Both the position numbers and the translations under genes were made by a program. Below, piece by piece: positions 45,859-55,158 of a DNA stretch of 64,000 nt (the stretch's first letter is position 1; each line of letters starts with the position of its first letter). The stretch comes from Curtobacterium flaccumfaciens (GTDB lineage Bacteria > Actinomycetota > Actinomycetes > Actinomycetales > Microbacteriaceae), in the NCBI RefSeq assembly GCF_004361695.1, contig NZ_SNVW01000004.1, positions 1-64,000 on the forward strand, written 5' to 3'. The notes under the pieces are model-generated. The model was given only the letters and a program-made list of their open reading frames with translations, searched no databases and was not told the DNA's origin.

Positions 45859-47817
45859 TCACCGGCGTCCGCCGATCCGGGAGCGCAGCACGTCGATGCG
45901 CTTCTGGATCTGCTCGATGCTCGCCTGCGCCACGGCCGGTCCGCCGCTGATCCGCCGGAGTTCGGCGTGGATCGCGCCGTGCGGTTCGTTCGAGTGCCGC
46001 GACCAGATGGAGACGAGCCGGTGCAGCTCGGACCGCTGCTCCTTGATCGTCTGGTACATCGGACGGTTCTCCGGCTCTGCCTGCTTGGGCATCCCGTCCT
46101 TCGGGGCGCGGCCCTTCGCACGCTTGACCTGCGTGGCCTGTCGAGCGCGGAGCAGGTCGCGCACCTGGTCGGGTTCGAGGAGCCCGGGGATGCCGATGAA
46201 GTCGAGTTCCTCGAGCGAGCCGACCTCTCCCCCGGTGCCGAACTCACCGCCGTCGTAGAGCACCCGGTCGAACGACGCCTGCGAGTCGAGCGCCTCGAAC
46301 GGCTGGACCTCGAGCAGGCTCTCCGACGCGCGGTCTTCCTTGTTGGCCTCGGCGACCATCGCGTCCTCGGGGTTGTACATCCCGTCGTCGGCGTCCTTCG
46401 GGCGGTCGAGGGCGTGGTCCCGCTCGAGCTCGAGCGTCGCCGCCAGTGCCATCAGCCCGGGCACGCTCGGCAGGAACACGCTCGCGGTCTCGCCGCGACG
46501 ACGGGCGCGCACGAAACGGCCGATGACCTGGGCGAAGAAGAGCGGCGTGCTGGCGCTGGTGGCGTAGACGCCGACGCAGAGCCGTGGGACGTCCACGCCC
46601 TCGGACACCATGCGGACGGCGACCATCCAGCGCGAGGTGTCGTCGGCGAAGGCCTGGATCCGGCTCGAGGCCGCGACCTCGTCGGAGAGCACGACCGTGG
46701 GTCGCTCGCCGGTGATCTGCTGCAGGATGCGTGCGTACGCGCGGGCGGTGGTGGTGTCCGTCGCGATGACGAGCCCGCCGGCGTCGGGGACGCCGCGGCG
46801 GACCTCGGTCAGGCGCTTGTCGGCCGCCGAGAGCACGGCGGGCATCCACTCCCCCTCGGGCGAGAGTGCCGTCCGCCACGCCTGGGCGGTGATGTCCTTC
46901 GTGACCTGCTCGCCGAGCGACGCCGACATCTCGTCGCCCATGCGCGTCTTCCAGCGCATCTGCCCGGCGTACGCCATGAACAGCACCGGGCGGACGACGC
47001 CGTCCTTCAGAGCGCGGCCGTAGCCGTAGTTGTAGTCGGAGATCGAGGTGCGGATGCCCTGCTCGTCGGGGGCGTACTGCACGAACGGGATCGGCGCGGT
47101 GTCGGAGCGGAACGGGGTGCCGGACAGCGAGAGCCGTCGGGTGGCCTTCGAGAAGGCCTCTCTGATGCCGTCGCCCCACGTCAGGGCGTCCCCGCCGTGG
47201 TGGACCTCGTCGAGGACGACCAGCGTGCGGCCGCCCTCGGTGATCTTCTGGTGGACCTCGGGGTTCATGCCGACCTGGGCGTAGGTGATCGCCACGCCCT
47301 GGTAGTGCCGGCCGAACATGCCGTCGCCGTTCTTGAACATCGGGTCGATCCGGATGCCGACCCGGTCCGCCGAATCCGCCCACTGCCGCTTGAGGTGTTC
47401 GGTCGGCGCGACGACGACGATCCGGTCGACGGTGCCGCGGGCGAGCAGCTCGGTCGCGAGCCGGAGGGCGAACGTGGTCTTGCCGGCCCCGGGGGTCGCC
47501 GCCGCGAGGAAGTCGCGCGGCTCCTTCTCGAAGTACTTCGTCAGGGCCTCGACCTGCCAGGCGCGGAGCTTGGACGCGGTGCCCCAGGCAGCGCGGTCCG
47601 GGAAGGCCGGCGACAGGTGCTGGACGGCCGCGTTGCCGGCTGCTTCGGCAGCGGCCACGGCGTCGTCGTGAGCAGCTGCTGCGGTGCCGTCGGCGTCGAC
47701 CCCGGAGAACGCCTGGTCGGCCGCTGCGGAGTCGTCCCACAGGGACGCGGGCTGGTCCCCGGGCCCTGGCTGATCGGTGTACTCGGCTGCGCTCACTTCA
47801 GCAGATTCTACCGTCAC
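45859..47817 (-). CDS. DEAD/DEAH-box superfamily 2 helicase
   Basis: Nucleic-acid helicase of 652 residues with restriction-subunit-like motifs: AAATPGAGKTTFALRLA (Walker A, about residue 90), VVVAPTEHLKRQW (Ia), VVLDEVHHGG (DEVH), LSLSGTPFRSD (III), then VRMVSEGVDVPRL and QVIGRFVRARR (V and VI). A C-terminal region (about 480-652) is charged and helical. The GTG at 47817 overlaps the dinB stop by 4 bases; an Ala/Asp-rich tail of about 55 residues precedes the motor. Coupling to dinB suggests a part in DNA repair or damage tolerance (inference). Confidence 0.88.
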   Translation of the reverse strand: MTVESAEVSAAEYTDQPGPGDQPASLWDDSAAADQAFSGVDADGTAAAAHDDAVAAAEAAGNAAVQHLSPAFPDRAAWGTASKLRAWQVEALTKYFEKEPRDFLAAATPGAGKTTFALRLATELLARGTVDRIVVVAPTEHLKRQWADSADRVGIRIDPMFKNGDGMFGRHYQGVAITYAQVGMNPEVHQKITEGGRTLVVLDEVHHGGDALTWGDGIREAFSKATRRLSLSGTPFRSDTAPIPFVQYAPDEQGIRTSISDYNYGYGRALKDGVVRPVLFMAYAGQMRWKTRMGDEMSASLGEQVTKDITAQAWRTALSPEGEWMPAVLSAADKRLTEVRRGVPDAGGLVIATDTTTARAYARILQQITGERPTVVLSDEVAASSRIQAFADDTSRWMVAVRMVSEGVDVPRLCVGVYATSASTPLFFAQVIGRFVRARRRGETASVFLPSVPGLMALAATLELERDHALDRPKDADDGMYNPEDAMVAEANKEDRASESLLEVQPFEALDSQASFDRVLYDGGEFGTGGEVGSLEELDFIGIPGLLEPDQVRDLLRARQATQVKRAKGRAPKDGMPKQAEPENRPMYQTIKEQRSELHRLVSIWSRHSNEPHGAIHAELRRISGGPAVAQASIEQIQKRIDVLRSRIGGRR

Positions 47818-49064
47818 CCTCGGTCCTGCCGAGCGTGCGGGACGTGCCCCTCGGGCGTGCCGCGGACCAGGGACGCCGGTCGGAGCACGCCTGCACCGAA
47901 GCGCGCCGCGACCGCGTCGACCGTGGTCTCCGTCTCGCGCCACGGCGCGTCGTCGTCCCAGAGGGCGTTGCTCGCCGCGGCCGGTACGAGGTTCTCGCCG
48001 CGGACACCGATCAGGCGGATCTGGTTGCCCGGCCGGTGCAGCACGTCGTACAGCTCGACGGCTTCGCGGTGCAGGCGCTTCGCCACGTCGGTGGGTTCGG
48101 CCAGGGTCCGGGAGCGGGTGAGGGTGGTGAAGTCGGTGTACCGCACCTTGAGCGCGACCGTGCGGGCCTGCACGTCGGCACGGCGGAGGCGCACGGCGAC
48201 CTTGTCGGCGAGGCGCAGGAGCTCGCGCGCCACGTCGTCGCGCTCGGTCAGGTCGTGTCCGAACGTGACCTCGTGCCCGATCGACTTCTCGCCGACGCCG
48301 CTCTCGACCGTGCGGGGGTCCCGCCCCCACGACAGGTCGTGCAGGCGCTGCCCGCCGGCGGGACCGAGGGCGGAGACGAGCGACCCGAGCGGTGTGGTCG
48401 CGAGGTCGCCGACGGTGCGGATCCCCCGGCGTTCGAGGGTCTCCTGCGTCTTGCCGCCGACGCCCCAGAGCGCGGAGACCGGCTGCGGGTGCAGGAACGA
48501 CACGGTGTCGGCCGCGGGAACCACGAGCAGCCCGTCCGGCTTGGACCGGCTGGACGCGAGCTTCGCGACGAACTTCGTCGACGCGGCGCCGACGGAGCAG
48601 TGCAGCCCCGTCTCGGCGAACACGGCCGCCCGGATCGCACGACCGATCTCCCACGGTGTGCCGTAGAGCCGCAGCGCCCCGGCGACGTCGAGGAACGCCT
48701 CGTCGATGCCGAGCTTCTCGACGCGGGGCGTGAAGCGGTCGAAGACGGCCATCACGGCGTCCGACTTGGCCCGGTACTTCTCGAAGTGCGGCTCGACGAT
48801 GATCGCGGCGGGGCAGCGGCGCTTCGCGACGGCCATCGGCATCGCGGAGTTCACGCCGTACTTGCGGGCTTCGTAGGTGGCGGCGGTGACGACCGAGCGG
48901 TCGGAGTCGTGCCCGACGATGACGGGCAGCCCGACCAGGTCCGGGCGGTCGAGGAGCTCGACCGAGGCGAAGAAGGCGTCCATGTCGACGTGCAGCACGG
49001 TGGCGGTCACGTCGTCGACGGGCGCGTCGGACACCAGCCGGTTTCGTCCGTCCTGCTTGCTCAC
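47814..49064 (-). CDS. dinB: DNA polymerase IV (Y-family)
   Basis: Error-prone translesion polymerase of 416 residues. Catalytic motifs are VDMDAFFASVEL (near residue 26) and LGIDEAFLDV (near 118, Asp-Glu). Finger, thumb and little-finger regions follow, with the C-terminus ending VRGTPEGHVPHARQDRG. I see no clear beta-clamp motif (QxxLxLF) at the C-terminus. The GTG start at 49064 gives a normal-length protein. It may be part of the PafBC damage regulon by analogy with other actinobacteria. Confidence 0.93.
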   Translation of the reverse strand: MSKQDGRNRLVSDAPVDDVTATVLHVDMDAFFASVELLDRPDLVGLPVIVGHDSDRSVVTAATYEARKYGVNSAMPMAVAKRRCPAAIIVEPHFEKYRAKSDAVMAVFDRFTPRVEKLGIDEAFLDVAGALRLYGTPWEIGRAIRAAVFAETGLHCSVGAASTKFVAKLASSRSKPDGLLVVPAADTVSFLHPQPVSALWGVGGKTQETLERRGIRTVGDLATTPLGSLVSALGPAGGQRLHDLSWGRDPRTVESGVGEKSIGHEVTFGHDLTERDDVARELLRLADKVAVRLRRADVQARTVALKVRYTDFTTLTRSRTLAEPTDVAKRLHREAVELYDVLHRPGNQIRLIGVRGENLVPAAASNALWDDDAPWRETETTVDAVAARFGAGVLRPASLVRGTPEGHVPHARQDRG

Positions 49065-49103
49065 ACGGTGATGATGCCAGCCCCCACCGACATCGCCCGC
49101 GCC

Positions 49104-50267
49104 TCAGCCGAGCGGGCCGAGCACCGACGCCGCGATCGTCCGCGCCGCCGAGTCCCGCGACGACGGGTGGTACTGCCCCGCCCGGACGTCCCGCGCCAGC
49201 CGCGCCAGCTCGCTGCCCGCGCGGTAGGCGCCTCCCCCGACGACCCGCATCGCCTCGTCCACGACGTGCTGCGCCGTGTCCACCGCCCGCGCCTTGGTCC
49301 CCACGAGCAGCGGGAACCACCGCGCTCCGAGGTCGTCCAGGTCGTCGACCGACCGCGCGAGCGAGGACACCTGCAGCTCGATCGCGTCGACCGACCCGCG
49401 CACGTCCGCGATCGCCCGGCGCACGTCCGGGTCCTGCGACCGTGGCGTCCCGTCGAGCGATGTGCGCGACTGCACCGCCGACACCGCCAGCGACACCGCA
49501 CGCGAGGCGATGCCGACGTACACCGACGCGATGAGCAGCTCGAACGACGCGAAGACCCCGAACACGAGGGGGTCCTGGTTCGGCCCGACGGGCAGCGACC
49601 GCACGATCCGCTCCGCCGGCACGCGCACGCCGTGCAGCTTCGTCGTCCGACTCTGCGTCGCCCGCATCCCGAGCGTGTCCCAGTCGTCGAGGTGCTCGAC
49701 GTCGCCGTCCGAGCGGAGCACGAAGCCGTGCACGAGCCGCGGCTCCGGCCCGGTCTCGTCCTTGCCGAACACGCTGAGGACGTCCCACGCGGGGGCGAGC
49801 GAGGTGAACACCTTGGTGCCGGTGAAGCGGTAGCCGCCGTCGCCGTCCGGCTCCGCCGTCGTCGACGAGTCGAACAGGACGGCGTCGTTGCCGGGTTCGC
49901 TCACCCCGAACGCGAGCAGGTGGTCGTCCGACGCGTGGTCGGTGACGGCCTGGAGGAACGACTCACCTCGCGCGGTGACGGCCCGCGCCGCCTGCACCCA
50001 CACCTGGTGCATCCCGAGACCGAGCGCCGTCGCCGGCGCGGCCTGGGCGAGGCGCCGCTGCACGGCGCTCGTGGCGGCGAGCCCGAGACCGGACCCGCCC
50101 TGGTCCACCGGCACGCCGATCCGCAGGTAGCCCGCTGCCCGGAGTTCCTCGAGGTCCTCCGTGCAGAACGCGTTGGCCGCGTCGAAGCCCGGGGCGCGCG
50201 CGGCGATGCGGTCGAGCAGGTCCTCCGGCGCGGTCCAGCCCGTGGGTGCCGTGTTGGCCTTCGTCAT
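49104..50267 (-). CDS. Acyl-CoA-dehydrogenase-fold flavoprotein
   Basis: Predicted FAD or FMN enzyme of 387 residues. N-terminal helices, middle beta domain (LAFGVSEPGNDAVLF, FTGTKVFTSLAPAWD) and C-terminal helical bundle are as in acyl-CoA dehydrogenases. The usual catalytic Glu region is not apparent; the end reads VGGGAYRAGSELARLARDVRAGQYHPSS, more like the DszC/SfnC-type flavin monooxygenase branch. So it may be a reduced-flavin-dependent monooxygenase rather than a dehydrogenase. It diverges from the GDSL hydrolase gene with a very short gap. Confidence 0.75.
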   Translation of the reverse strand: MTKANTAPTGWTAPEDLLDRIAARAPGFDAANAFCTEDLEELRAAGYLRIGVPVDQGGSGLGLAATSAVQRRLAQAAPATALGLGMHQVWVQAARAVTARGESFLQAVTDHASDDHLLAFGVSEPGNDAVLFDSSTTAEPDGDGGYRFTGTKVFTSLAPAWDVLSVFGKDETGPEPRLVHGFVLRSDGDVEHLDDWDTLGMRATQSRTTKLHGVRVPAERIVRSLPVGPNQDPLVFGVFASFELLIASVYVGIASRAVSLAVSAVQSRTSLDGTPRSQDPDVRRAIADVRGSVDAIELQVSSLARSVDDLDDLGARWFPLLVGTKARAVDTAQHVVDEAMRVVGGGAYRAGSELARLARDVRAGQYHPSSRDSAARTIAASVLGPLG

Positions 50268-50290
50268 GGCACGAGACTATGGTCCGAGAC

Positions 50291-51085
50291 GTGTCAGATC
50301 GTCATCCGTGGTCCAGGTACGTCGCGATCGGTGACTCGTTCACCGAGGGGATCGGTGACCCCGACCCCACGGTGCCGGGCGGCAACCGCGGCTGGGCGGA
50401 CCGGGTGGCCGAGGTCCTGGCGAACCAGACCGAGGACTTCGCGTACGCCAACCTCGCCATCCGCGGTCGCCTGCTGCAGCAGATCATCGACGAGCAGGTG
50501 GAACCGGCGTTGACGCTCCGCCCCGACCTCGTGACCGTGTCCGCGGGCGGCAACGACATCATCCGGCCCGGCTCCGACCCGGATGAGCTCGCCGAGCGGG
50601 TGGACCGGATGGTCGAGCGGCTGCGGAGCGACGGCGCCACGGTCGTGCTCTTCACCGGGCCCGACGTCGGGATGACCCCGGTGCTCGGCATGGTGCGCGG
50701 CAAGACGGCGATCTACAACGAGAACCTGCATGCGATCGCGCTGAAGCACGGCGCCCTCGTCGCGAACATGTGGGCGCTCCGCGTCCTCCGCGACCCGCGG
50801 ATGTGGGCTCCCGACCGCCTGCACCACTCCCCGATGGGCCACGCGACCGTCGCCGCCGCCGTGCTCGACGCCCTCGGGGTCGAGCACGGGCTCGCGCCGT
50901 TCAACCCGGAGCCGCTCGAGGCCCGGCCGTGGCGTGAGGCCCGCGCCGAGGACCTCGGCTGGGCGCGGGAGTACCTCGTCCCCTGGGTCGTCCGGCGCAT
51001 CAAGCACACGTCCTCCGGCGACGGCGTGACCCCGAAGCGTCCCGAGCTGCAGGACGTCATCCACCACAAGTCCGACACCCCGTAG
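50291..51085 (+). CDS. SGNH/GDSL hydrolase
   Basis: Esterase/lipase-like enzyme of 264 residues. Block I is AIGDSFTEGIGD (nucleophile Ser near residue 13), block III is VSAGGNDIIRPG (oxyanion Asn), and block V is APDRLHHSPMGH (catalytic Asp-x-x-His). No signal peptide. The start could also be the ATG at 50279 (adds MVRD); no clear ribosome site supports either. The gap to the divergent flavoprotein gene is 11 to 23 bases, so one or both messages may be leaderless. Substrate unknown. Confidence 0.85.
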   Translation: MSDRHPWSRYVAIGDSFTEGIGDPDPTVPGGNRGWADRVAEVLANQTEDFAYANLAIRGRLLQQIIDEQVEPALTLRPDLVTVSAGGNDIIRPGSDPDELAERVDRMVERLRSDGATVVLFTGPDVGMTPVLGMVRGKTAIYNENLHAIALKHGALVANMWALRVLRDPRMWAPDRLHHSPMGHATVAAAVLDALGVEHGLAPFNPEPLEARPWREARAEDLGWAREYLVPWVVRRIKHTSSGDGVTPKRPELQDVIHHKSDTP

Positions 51086-51132
51086 TCGGGGGAACGCGGC
51101 GCGGCCCGGGTGTCCGGCAGGATCGAGTCGTC

Positions 51133-51774
51133 ATGAACCCGATCACCCAACCGGCTCCCCGACACCGTGCGACCGACCTCGGCGAGCCGCCGCCGCGCAG
51201 GCGTTCGCCGCTCCTGCGGGTCGTGCTCTGGTCCGGACGAGCACTCCTGGTGGTCACCGCCGTCGCCGTCGTCTCCGCGATCGCGACCCGGGGCGAGTGG
51301 GCACGGCTCGGCGTCGACGCCGACGGGTTCCCGGTCGCGTGGCTCCCCAACGGCGCCGTCGTCGTGGTCCTGATCACGGGTGTCTTCTGGCCATGGCTCC
51401 TCGGCATCGCGGCTCCCCCCGGCGCCTGCTGGCGGGAGGGTGACGTCATCGTTGCGCCGACCGTGCTCGGGCAGCGTCGGGTGCGCGTGTCGCGCGCGCT
51501 GGTCCTGCCGTACCGCGGTTTCACCCAACTGGGCACAGTGCACGGCGCCGTCGTGCTGACCGGAGCGGCTTCGGTCCTCGTCCTGCTCGGGCCGATCGAG
51601 ACGGGCGGGCGATCGCAGGTGGACGCAGTGATCGGACGGGCGGGCCCGACGCGGTTCCACCGGGTCCTCGGCGAGTGGGGACTCGGCGCGCTCATGCTGC
51701 TCCTGTGGCTCGCGGGGGTGTTCGTGCTGGTCGGGGCGGCGCTTGCGGTGATCGCCCCGGAACCGCTCGCCTGA
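51133..51774 (+). CDS. Hypothetical membrane protein
   Basis: A 213-residue protein with a basic cytoplasmic start and about four hydrophobic segments: VVLWSGRALLVVTAVAVVSAIA (about 30-51), VVVVLITGVFWPWLLGI (about 75-91), a possible span at GAVVLTGAASVLVLLGPI, and a C-terminal LGALMLLLWLAGVFVLVGAALAVIA. Between spans two and three is a short PH-like stretch (CWREGDVIVAPTVLGQRRVRV). No known family recognised. ATG at 51133 is good; it may be a receptor-like PH-domain membrane protein. Confidence 0.65.
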   Translation: MNPITQPAPRHRATDLGEPPPRRRSPLLRVVLWSGRALLVVTAVAVVSAIATRGEWARLGVDADGFPVAWLPNGAVVVVLITGVFWPWLLGIAAPPGACWREGDVIVAPTVLGQRRVRVSRALVLPYRGFTQLGTVHGAVVLTGAASVLVLLGPIETGGRSQVDAVIGRAGPTRFHRVLGEWGLGALMLLLWLAGVFVLVGAALAVIAPEPLA

Positions 51775-51778
51775 GCGG

Positions 51779-53155
51779 TCAGTCGGCCGGGCGGTGGAGC
51801 GACGATGCGCCGTCGTGCAGGGGCTCGGTCTTCCACCGCCCGCCGACGGTGCCGGCGGTGGGGTCGACGCTGAGCCACAGCAGGTGCGGCGTCTCCAGGA
51901 AGCGGAGCGCGACGAGCACCGTGCCGTCCGGCTGGGTCGCTCCGCTCGCAGCGAGGCCGTGGTCGACGGCCCACTCGCCCTCACCGACCGGCACCGACAC
52001 CCGTTCCGGAGCCCCGTCGGCCGAGAAGCCGAGCCGGAGTCCGTCGGCGTCCCGCTGGAAGCCGACACGGTCGAGCGCCGCGCCCGCCCGCAGCCGGAAC
52101 GGGCCGGCGGCAGCGAGGTCGGGGAGCCGACCACCCGCGACCGCGGGCAGTCCGAGGGAGGCGAGTCGCGCCTCCAGGCCGGTGTCCCCGGCCGTGTCGG
52201 CGTCGACAGCGGGCAGCAGGTGCTGCCAGGCCGCGTCGAGGACCGCCTGCATGTCGAGGCTCTGACCGGTGATCGCGAGGACGACGTCCTGCTCCGGCAG
52301 GACGACGCAGAACTGGCCGTACGCGCCGTCGCCGCGGAAGCCGTGGCGGGCCATCCAGAACTGGAAGCCGTAGCCCTGTCGCCAGTCCGGGTTGGCCTCG
52401 TCGGGGTTCGCCACCTGCGTGCTGGTCGCCGCTGCGACCCAGCCCTCGTCGAGGATCCGCTCGCCGTCCCACACGCCGCGCTGCAGGTAGAGCTGCCCGA
52501 GCTTCGCCACCGACTCCGTCGTGGCGTAGCAGCCGCTGTACCCGAGCTCGGCGCCGGAGTCGTCCCGCCGCCAGGCGAGGTCGTCGATGCCGAGCGGGTC
52601 GAGCAGCCGGGGACGGAGGTACTCCACGAGGGACACGCCGCTCACCCGGCGGACGATCGCGCCGAGGGTGTACGTGCAGGGCTGGTTGTAGGCGAAGACC
52701 GTGCCGGGCTCCTCGTCGGGCGGCAGGAGGAGGAAGCCACGGACGGTGTCCTCCGGGTCGAGGGCACGGACACGGTCGATCGTCTCCTCGCGGTGGCCGC
52801 TCGCCATCGCCAGCAGGTGCCGGACGCGGATGCGGCGGCTGCGGTCGTCGGTGACCTCGGCGTCGAGCTCCGGGAAGTACGACAGCACGGTGGCGTCGAG
52901 GTCGATGCGCCCCTCGCGGACGGCGATCCCGACGGCCGCGGCGGTGAAGCTCTTGCTCAGCGAGTAGAGCAGGTGGACGCGGTCGCGGTCGTACGGCCGC
53001 CACCAGCCCTCCGCCGCGACCTGACCGTGGCGGAGCAGCACGAGACCGTGCGGTTCCACGCCCGGGGTGGACTCGAGGGCGTCGAGGAACGCCGCGATGC
53101 CGCGGGCGTCGATGCCGAGGGTGGACGGGGCAGTGCGGGGGAACGTCGTCGTCAC
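51779..53155 (-). CDS. Serine hydrolase, beta-lactamase class C fold
   Basis: Predicted cytoplasmic penicillin-binding-protein-like hydrolase or esterase, 458 residues from the GTG at 53155. The active-site Ser-x-x-Lys is YSLSKSFTAAAVG near residue 72; the Tyr motif is in FAYNQPCTY (YxN-like). A second domain (about 340-458) is beta-rich. No signal peptide. The upstream frame is a shadow. It is in a run of minus-strand genes with GNAT and D,D-carboxypeptidase, but these are not obviously one pathway. Confidence 0.83.
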   Translation of the reverse strand: MTTTFPRTAPSTLGIDARGIAAFLDALESTPGVEPHGLVLLRHGQVAAEGWWRPYDRDRVHLLYSLSKSFTAAAVGIAVREGRIDLDATVLSYFPELDAEVTDDRSRRIRVRHLLAMASGHREETIDRVRALDPEDTVRGFLLLPPDEEPGTVFAYNQPCTYTLGAIVRRVSGVSLVEYLRPRLLDPLGIDDLAWRRDDSGAELGYSGCYATTESVAKLGQLYLQRGVWDGERILDEGWVAAATSTQVANPDEANPDWRQGYGFQFWMARHGFRGDGAYGQFCVVLPEQDVVLAITGQSLDMQAVLDAAWQHLLPAVDADTAGDTGLEARLASLGLPAVAGGRLPDLAAAGPFRLRAGAALDRVGFQRDADGLRLGFSADGAPERVSVPVGEGEWAVDHGLAASGATQPDGTVLVALRFLETPHLLWLSVDPTAGTVGGRWKTEPLHDGASSLHRPAD

Positions 53156-53165
53156 GCGTCCGACA

Positions 53166-53735
53166 CTACGACCCCGCGGCCACGATCGCCCGGGGCACGA
53201 TCGGCAGCGGACGGACGTCGGGGGCCGGGTCGGTCGTGAGTCGGGCGTGGGTCTCGACGTCGAACCGCTCGTCGCCGTACCGGAGCTTCTCGCGCTCGAT
53301 CCCCTCCGCCGCGAAGCCGGCGCGGCGCGCCACACCGCACGAGCCGGGGTTGTTCGTGCGGTGCCCGAGTTCGAGGCGGTGCAGCCCGAGGGCGAAGGCG
53401 TCCTCGGCGGCGGCGACCAGAGCGCGGGTCGCCAGCCCGCGGCCCCGTGCCGAGGGCACGAGCCAGTACGAGATCCACGCGGTGCCGTGCCCGTACTCGA
53501 CGGCCGTCGCGCTCACGGAGCCGACCACGGTGCCGTGCTCGTCGACGACGGCCCAGGTGCGGGCGTGCTCGTCGTGCCGGTACCGGGTGGCGATGAACGC
53601 GGCGGCCGCGGCGACGTCGTCGAACGGCGCGCCGCCGAGCTGGCGTGCGAGCTCCGGATCGGCCGACGCGGCGCGGAGCCCCGGTGCATCCGCCGGCGCC
53701 CACGGGCGGAGGTGCGCGGCCGGTGGCTTCGTCAC
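53166..53735 (-). CDS. GNAT family N-acetyltransferase (RimJ/RimL-like)
   Basis: A 189-residue acetyltransferase. The typical start LRPWAPADAPGL is followed by WAVVDEHGTVVGSVSATAVEYGHGTAWISYWL, the acetyl-CoA loop SARGRGLATRALVAAAEDAF, and LHRLELGHRTNNPGSCGVARRAGFAAEG, the last diagnostic of RimJ/RimL-type enzymes. GTG at 53735 overlaps the carboxypeptidase stop by 4 bases. Target, perhaps a ribosomal protein or small amine, is unknown. Confidence 0.85.
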   Translation of the reverse strand: MTKPPAAHLRPWAPADAPGLRAASADPELARQLGGAPFDDVAAAAAFIATRYRHDEHARTWAVVDEHGTVVGSVSATAVEYGHGTAWISYWLVPSARGRGLATRALVAAAEDAFALGLHRLELGHRTNNPGSCGVARRAGFAAEGIEREKLRYGDERFDVETHARLTTDPAPDVRPLPIVPRAIVAAGS

Positions 53736-54964
53736 GCGCCCTGGAACGGGTTCGTCCACCGCCACCACACGCCAGGGTCGTCGATCGAGCGCTCGAGCAC
53801 GAGGGGCACGGTGACCGGGTCGTGGTCCGAGATCGTGAACCGCACCTTCCCGACACGCTCCCCCTTCGTGCCGAGCGTGATGCGGTCGAGGTGCGCCTTG
53901 GCGGAGACCGTCGTCTTCCCCCACACCAGGACCTCGGACGCGGACTTCGCCACCGCGTCGGCCTCGTCCTGCCACGGCGTGGCGAAGGTGCCGAACGTCT
54001 GCCCGGCGTGGGTGAGCGTGACGACCTGGAAGTTGTCCGCCACCGACCGGAGCAGGCGCTGCACGTCGACGTCGAGCGAGTCGTGGTCGACCCCGCCGAG
54101 CATCGCGCCGACCACGGTCACGGACTTGCCGCCGCGCTCGTACGTCGCCGCGAACAGCAGGCAGGCACCGGCCTCGTCGAGGGTGCCCGTCTTGATGCCC
54201 TCGACGCCGTCCAGTCCGAGGAGCTTGTTCGAGTTCTCGATCTCGCCGGCACCGGGCACGGTGACCTGCTTCGTGCCCACGACCTCCTTCACCACCGGGT
54301 TCGCGAGCGCGAGCTGGCCGAGCTTCACGAGGTCCGACGCGGTCGAGGTGTTGTCCGCGTCGAGCCCGGTCGGTTCGTCGATCGTCGTGTGGTCGAGGCC
54401 CTGCCGCTCGAGCCACGAGTCGGCGGCACGGTCGTAGGCGCCGAGCGACCCGAACGCCCAGATCGCCAGCGAGCCCGCGTAGTTGTTCGCCGACTTCATC
54501 AGCATGACCTGGAGCGTCTGGTACTCGGAGAGCTTCAGGCCGGCGGGCATCGGCGCGACCTCGCCGTTCACCGCGAGGTACTTCGCGTAGAGGCCCTGCA
54601 TCTCCGGGGTGAACGAGATCGAAGGTCCGGGCTGGCCGGGCTGCAGCGGCTTCGCGTCGAGGACGACGAGTGCCGTGACGACCTTCGAGATGCTGGCGAT
54701 CGACCGGGGCTTCGTGTCGCCACTGGTCCGGAGGCTCTCCGGGAAATCGGTGGCCTCGACCGCGGTGGCGCCGTAGCCCGGGAAGGTCAGGTCCGGCACC
54801 GAGGACGTCGGCGCCGAGTACGTGGTGGTCGAGGCGCTCGCCGGGGCGAACGGCACGACGGCCGCGGCGACGAGGTAGGCGATCGCCAGTACGAGCACGG
54901 CCACGACCGAGATCGTCACCGGCCTCCGGACGGCGGAACGGGGGCGGCGGACGACTCGTGACAC
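53732..54964 (-). CDS. D-alanyl-D-alanine carboxypeptidase (PBP5-like)
   Basis: Exported peptidoglycan-trimming enzyme of 410 residues. An N-terminal signal-anchor (ISVVAVLVLAIAYLVAAAVVPF, about 18-39) precedes a serine penicillin-binding domain with SxxK in SIASISKVV, SxN in MKSANNYAG, and KTG in GIKTGTLDEAG. The C-terminal part (about 300-410) fits the beta domain seen in low-molecular-mass PBPs. The GTG at 54964 is preferred. Upstream frame to 56458 is a shadow. Confidence 0.9.
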   Translation of the reverse strand: MSRVVRRPRSAVRRPVTISVVAVLVLAIAYLVAAAVVPFAPASASTTTYSAPTSSVPDLTFPGYGATAVEATDFPESLRTSGDTKPRSIASISKVVTALVVLDAKPLQPGQPGPSISFTPEMQGLYAKYLAVNGEVAPMPAGLKLSEYQTLQVMLMKSANNYAGSLAIWAFGSLGAYDRAADSWLERQGLDHTTIDEPTGLDADNTSTASDLVKLGQLALANPVVKEVVGTKQVTVPGAGEIENSNKLLGLDGVEGIKTGTLDEAGACLLFAATYERGGKSVTVVGAMLGGVDHDSLDVDVQRLLRSVADNFQVVTLTHAGQTFGTFATPWQDEADAVAKSASEVLVWGKTTVSAKAHLDRITLGTKGERVGKVRFTISDHDPVTVPLVLERSIDDPGVWWRWTNPFQGA

Positions 54965-55158
54965 GGGAACCGAGCGTACCGGGGGCCGGCCGCGGGAGCC
55001 TGCGAGGACATGCCGCTGGTGTCGAGTTCTGCTCGTGTTCGGGCACGCCCCGGTGCGGATCGCGGAAGTGCAGTCAAGCGACTCTGGTGCGCCGCCCGGC
55101 GTCTCGATGGGATGGCGTTCCGAGGGACTCCCGAACCAACCTGGAGAGGACACGCACG

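Noticed and set aside
45694..48666. A 990-codon plus-strand frame over the helicase and dinB genes
   Set aside because: Its composition (Arg, Val, Asp, Gly, His) is that of an antisense shadow, and both genes below it have complete motifs.
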